Below the pieces are notes generated by a model. That model was not told the origin of the DNA. It ran no database searches and worked only from the letters and a program-made list of their open reading frames with translations. From the NCBI RefSeq assembly GCF_000281975.1, contig NZ_AKKE01000036.1:1-40585 (forward strand): a stretch of 40,585 nt of DNA, in the 5' to 3' direction. The position numbers and the translations under genes were made by a program. The DNA comes from Novosphingobium sp. AP12. GTDB lineage: Bacteria; Pseudomonadota; Alphaproteobacteria; Sphingomonadales; Sphingomonadaceae. This document shows, in pieces, positions 37,198-40,585 of this stretch (position 1 is its first letter; each line of letters begins with the position of its first letter).

Positions 37198-38111
37198 TGC
37201 GGACGACAATGCTGGGGGGGAGAGAAACCTCGCGCATCGGTCTTGGTTGCGGCCGGCTGCAGGGCGGCGCGGGTGCAAAGGCAGGACGGCGCTTGGTCGA
37301 GGAGGCGCGCAAACTAGGGATCGCGCATTTCGACGTGGCGCCATCCTATGGGCTCGGCCTGGCAGAAGACGTGCTAGGCGACGTTTTAGCCGGTGATTCG
37401 AGTGTGACAATCGCCACAAAGGTAGGGATTGCGCGGCCCAGCAATGCCGGGCTGAAATCGCTGGCGCGACAGCTACTCCGCCCACTGCTCGTCGCCACGC
37501 CTGCGTTGAAGCAACGGCTAGCGAGCGAGGCGCAGAAATCGGTGCCGCGAAACCAGTTCGGGCCTGATCAGATTGAGACCAGCTTTGCGGAGAGCCTGCG
37601 CCGACTGCGGCGTGAGCACGTAGACGCGCTACTGCTCCATCAACCCGAACCTGGCAGCATCGGCGCTGAGACGGCAGCGGCGATGGAACGGTTGGTGGCG
37701 GACGGACGGGCAGGCGCAGTTGGGTCCGGCACCGGCAACGACTTGGCGGCATTGGTGCCGTTTGGAACGGTGCGGCAATATCGTTGGTCGCCTGCTGTCA
37801 CCCCACAGGCAGGGACCACGGACATCGTCCACGGCCTGCTCCGCCGTTATCCCCGTTTCGCCGACCCATCAACGGACTTCTCGCAACGGCTCGCTGTTTT
37901 AGGCTTTGATGCGGCCGACCCGGCGGCATGGCCCGGCCTGTTACTGACCGTAGCACTCGCCAGCGCGCCGGATCTGATCGTACTCGTCTCATCAAGCACG
38001 CCAACCCGGCTGCACCAGGCCGTAGCGGCGATCGACTGGACAGCAGTGGAGGGCGGCAAACCCGGCTTCATCGAAGACGCTTCGGCGCTTCTGGACACGC
38101 TGACCGTCTGA
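37194..38111 (+). CDS. Aldo/keto reductase
   Basis: A 305-residue TIM-barrel NAD(P)H reductase. The catalytic tetrad is complete: Asp47 and Tyr52 in FDVAPSYG, Lys76 in IATKVG and His149 in LLLHQPE. LGCGRLQGG near 17 is the first barrel strand. The C-terminal cofactor region (LIVLVSSSTPTRLHQAV) is present. The start ATG 37194 overlaps the stop of the GMC oxidoreductase, and a second ATG follows at once. Co-translation with a GMC oxidase suggests an oxidation/reduction relay on one sugar substrate. It is the last gene of the plus-strand polysaccharide operon and ends 7 bp from the convergent exported protein. Confidence 0.9.
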   Translation: MMRTTMLGGRETSRIGLGCGRLQGGAGAKAGRRLVEEARKLGIAHFDVAPSYGLGLAEDVLGDVLAGDSSVTIATKVGIARPSNAGLKSLARQLLRPLLVATPALKQRLASEAQKSVPRNQFGPDQIETSFAESLRRLRREHVDALLLHQPEPGSIGAETAAAMERLVADGRAGAVGSGTGNDLAALVPFGTVRQYRWSPAVTPQAGTTDIVHGLLRRYPRFADPSTDFSQRLAVLGFDAADPAAWPGLLLTVALASAPDLIVLVSSSTPTRLHQAVAAIDWTAVEGGKPGFIEDASALLDTLTV

Positions 38112-38118
38112 AGTGAGG

Positions 38119-39501
38119 TCAACGCCAGCTCACCCCATTATCGGACGAGACGAGGGTGCGCGGCGTTAGTTCGGGTGCGTCCGCATACCAGCACAGGCCG
38201 CCCTTGTCACAATCCTTGCGCGGCCCTCCCGCTACGCCCAGCGTCCGTGCTTCCGCATCGGTCAGCATGTTGGGATAATAGCGGAAGTTCAGGTAGAGCT
38301 GGCCTGCAAGGTCCATCGTCATGCGCTGACGCCAGGCGGCATAATGCGCGCGGTTCGGTTCCGCCAGGACGCGGCGGATGGAGCCGTTCGGCCAGCGTGT
38401 CCACGGTTTGCCCCATGGCTTGCGCAGCTGCACCAGCGAATAGCGCGCGCGCCCGTCCTCGCCGCGCGCCACTACGTTCATCGTGCCGTCGCGCGAAGTG
38501 GCTAGGCTAATATAGCTGTAGGTGCCGGTGGCCGAGCCTTCCTTCCCAACCGGCCCCTCCGGTATCCATCCGCCCGCGGTCGTGCCGGGCTGGCGTGATC
38601 GAAACATTAGGAACCACGCATGATGCGCGCCAATCATCACGACAAGGTGGCCGTCCGGTCCGGCGGTGATCGCCGGTATGTCGTGCATATCGGGCGCCTG
38701 CGCAGTCGTGCTGCGGCCGACCTGACGCTCCGGTCCGAGGCGGCCGGTGGTGCGATCTACCTCCCTTGCGACTGACAGTGTACCCTGCCCCAAGCCGTCG
38801 TCGACATCGTAGACTGCGATGATGCGGTCGCGCGTGGTGAAAGTGGAATTAGCGGCCCCCGAATGATTTCCGACCAGCAGTGATCGATCGCTCAGCAAGA
38901 GCGGTGGGCCAGCTGGAACGATCCTGTCCTCCGAAACGGTTAAACGCTCCAGCCACAACCGCCGTTCGGTGCGGCCACCATAGCGTTCGAAACTGAGGAT
39001 AGTCGGGGGGGCGCCGTGATCGTTGTAACTATCGGGCCTCTCCATTGTCGCGTTGCGCCCTGCGAGCGCGACCGCGTGCCAAGTCCGCCCGCGGTCGGCC
39101 GACCAAAGTAGTACTGCGCTGCGCAGCTTGGAATAGCGTGGAATGATAAGTGTGTAGACACGCCCCTCCGCATCCCCAACCACCGACGTGTCGACCATAG
39201 TCCCTTTGTCCCAAAGGCCATCCCATCGCTCGCCCTTCAGCACGTCGCGCTCAATTGCGGCGCGCGCGATCTCGTCAAGGTCAAGCGTCCGCACCGCTCG
39301 GCGGGGACGCACAATCGTTAGCACCCCGCCGCTACGGACATAGGCGCTACCTGAATTGTCAAAACCGGGGCTGCCCGCATCGAGCAGCGTAGCCCGATGG
39401 CGCTCCGCCGCTTCCAGCGTATAGGACATGTCCTGTCTCGGCCCCACCGCCGCCACGAGGAGGGCGCAGCATAGCAGGATCGGTGATAGTCTGCGTGTCA
39501 C
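38119..39501 (-). CDS. Exported BNR-repeat protein, possible polysaccharide lyase or hydrolase
   Basis: A 460-residue protein. The start is GTG 39501 because AAGGAGGACAA directly precedes it and a signal peptide follows (TRRLSPILLCCALLVAAVG); the longer frame lacks both. The mature part looks like a beta-propeller of the BNR type: VLLWSADRGRTWHAV and LVSSDNGVSWR at the C-terminus are Asp-box-like, and MHDIPAITAGPDGHLVVMIGAHH resembles the BNR-4 group, which includes ulvan-type lyases. Many such proteins cleave acidic polysaccharides. It converges on the polysaccharide operon, so a role in trimming or releasing the polymer is plausible. The catalytic residues cannot be assigned with confidence. 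Confidence 0.78.
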   Translation of the reverse strand: MTRRLSPILLCCALLVAAVGPRQDMSYTLEAAERHRATLLDAGSPGFDNSGSAYVRSGGVLTIVRPRRAVRTLDLDEIARAAIERDVLKGERWDGLWDKGTMVDTSVVGDAEGRVYTLIIPRYSKLRSAVLLWSADRGRTWHAVALAGRNATMERPDSYNDHGAPPTILSFERYGGRTERRLWLERLTVSEDRIVPAGPPLLLSDRSLLVGNHSGAANSTFTTRDRIIAVYDVDDGLGQGTLSVAREVDRTTGRLGPERQVGRSTTAQAPDMHDIPAITAGPDGHLVVMIGAHHAWFLMFRSRQPGTTAGGWIPEGPVGKEGSATGTYSYISLATSRDGTMNVVARGEDGRARYSLVQLRKPWGKPWTRWPNGSIRRVLAEPNRAHYAAWRQRMTMDLAGQLYLNFRYYPNMLTDAEARTLGVAGGPRKDCDKGGLCWYADAPELTPRTLVSSDNGVSWR

Positions 39502-40036
39502 TTGTCCTCCTTCTAATTTCAAAGCGATTGGTAGCATACCATATAATCTTCGAGTGAGGCACCGAAGCGGCGGTCGCGCAACTGACTTTAGCAAAATCAG
39601 CGTCTACGTCACCGCCACTGTCATATCGAGCTTTGCCGATCCGCTCGATTGCGGCCCGCATCGAATTGTTCGGTGCCCGCTGCGGATCGCTAGCGCGCGA
39701 GCCGCCCGATAGCATAGAGCCGGGCATCCGTTTAGTCTCGGCATCCGCTCGCTGCGGGCGTATCTGTATCACAGCTACCACGTCAGCTTCGAGCGACTGT
39801 CGCTCATTACCGGGCGGTGCTTAGCCTCATGATCTACCAAACGGGGGGCGCCAACGCCTTCCGGCCCAGCTTGGGTTTTGTCCATCTCAGAATCAGTATA
39901 AATGGTCCAGCGGACGTCGCCATGAAATGCAAACGAAGGTGGTCTCCTAGTGGACCCGGTGCTGACTTTCGGCTAATCGCAGGGCAATTCTGGCCCCGAA
40001 TGCCAACCTCAAAACGCTCGCGCCTTTTGGTTGATG
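39502..40036. other. Gap, no supportable gene
   Basis: Contains the promoter region of the exported BNR protein on the minus strand; the AT-richer stretch 39510-39560 just upstream of AAGGAGG is the likely site. Beyond that, overlapping frames of poor quality run on both strands. A minus-strand stretch around 39640-39780 reads as a Ser/Arg-rich scrap without a recognisable motif. Confidence 0.4.
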
Positions 40037-40440
40037 TTGAGATCGGCGGTATCTCGCCGCCGACAAAGTTTCGCAAGACTTCACGTTCACTGCGCAAGAC
40101 CTATTCAGTGTGGCCGGCTCGAACCATTCGTCGCGCATTTACACGCGTCTGGCTGACGTGCTGGAGAGTCTGCAGGGCACTCAGATCCGCACCAATATCG
40201 AGGCGGGGGGCAGAGGGAGGAAGGCTTGTCTCGTCGCTGTCCGAGGCGGGGCGGCAATTTGCGCGCAACGGCACGAGGCGAGACGCGGCTGAAGGCGGTG
40301 ATGCGCGCCATCCTGCTCGACCGGCAAGTGCTGGGCTATGGCGGGCCCCACTTTCAGCTGGGTCCGATCGAGAGGCGCATCATGAAGTTACGCACTCGAC
40401 CTGCGAGGGGGTGCTGCTCGAGATCGACCTAGCGACCTCC
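40037..40440 (+). pseudogene. Probable relic of a plasmid-type replication initiator
   Basis: One plus-strand frame reads DKVSQDFTFTAQDLFSVAGS and then SSRIYTRLADVLESLQGTQI and RTNIEAGG. This resembles the part of plasmid RepA-type initiators that reads YxRLxxALxRLxGTxxxTNI. The frame changes after the G-rich run near 40205-40212. A later frame gives GQREEGL-like and VLGYGGPHFQLGPIERRIMKL pieces (about 40330-40390), recalling the RDYFRLRKPLERRIYEL block of such initiators, and LLEIDLATSRLQIGFQNERA follows. No single intact ORF remains. I rely on motif memory only, so the assignment is tentative. It would indicate an old plasmid insertion or fusion at the right end of the window. Confidence 0.35.
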
Positions 40441-40585
40441 CGGCTGCAGATCGGCTTTCAGAACGAAAGAGCACGGCTCACACGGCATAAAATGAAGCTA
40501 TTTTGCCATTCAGGAATAGTACAGAAGTAATTCGTCCTTTCGCTAAACCATGTGCTAAAGACAGAGTGGTCTTAATATTACGAAT
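40441..40585. other. AT-rich right edge
   Basis: The last 90 bases are markedly more AT-rich than the rest of the window and contain no ORF. They could belong to an origin-linked region next to the initiator relic or to the flank of another element; the window ends too soon to tell. Confidence 0.3.

Noticed and set aside
39817..40530. 237-codon plus-strand frame at the right end
   Set aside because: The protein-like initiator segments lie in other frames of the same region; this frame itself is Arg/Ser-rich and lacks a ribosome binding site.

Overview
The window is high-GC DNA from an alphaproteobacterium, most likely a member of the Sphingomonadales. The evidence is the RpoD type, the proteobacterial small-gene families (DUF6894, BrnT, Crp/Fnr, GAF-GGDEF-EAL) and the sphingomonad-like exopolysaccharide genes. 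It looks like a chromosomal or chromid segment. Compact, clearly coding blocks are separated by unusually long stretches with no convincing gene, and several of those stretches hold gene relics.

Left part (1-8400): a 3' gene scrap is followed by a nonsense-riddled IS66-family transposase N-terminus (60-521, minus). Next come a translationally coupled SbcCD/YhaON-like ATPase and nuclease pair (1113-4864, minus) and the principal sigma factor gene rpoD (5500-7527, minus). A small exported protein is divergent from rpoD (7980-8393).

Middle (8400-21570): gene density is low. It contains two tiny membrane ORFs with good Shine-Dalgarno sequences (9502-9864, minus) and a two-gene unit encoding a Slam-type outer-membrane lipoprotein translocator plus a TbpB-like surface lipoprotein with a long Pro-Thr hinge (10321-13598). 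It also holds a GAF-GGDEF-EAL c-di-GMP enzyme, a DUF6894 protein, a BrnT toxin followed by a stunted BrnA-like antitoxin, a Crp/Fnr regulator, and an unidentified cysteine-containing protein (20157-20732). Around 19.15-19.31 kb there is a long hairpin followed by a 60-nt pure pyrimidine tract.

Right part (21574-39501): a Wzx/Wzy-type exopolysaccharide locus. manC, manA, gmd and fcl make GDP-mannose and GDP-L-fucose, and ugd makes UDP-glucuronate. A phosphomannomutase gene between manA and ugd is a multiply frameshifted pseudogene, so Man-6-P to Man-1-P conversion must be supplied from elsewhere. Three GT4 glycosyltransferases (the first WcaI-like), a WcaF-like acetyltransferase, a Wzy-like polymerase and a Wzx flippase follow. 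A tightly coupled GMC oxidoreductase and aldo/keto reductase come next, and an exported BNR-repeat protein faces the operon convergently. No priming glycosyltransferase and no Wza/Wzc export proteins are in the window.

The right end (40.0-40.4 kb) carries what looks like a decayed plasmid-type replication initiator. The least described parts are the GMC/AKR pair inside the polysaccharide operon, the Slam/TbpB-like pair in this lineage, the BrnT/short-BrnA unit, and a perfect 30-bp palindrome inside a glycosyltransferase gene.
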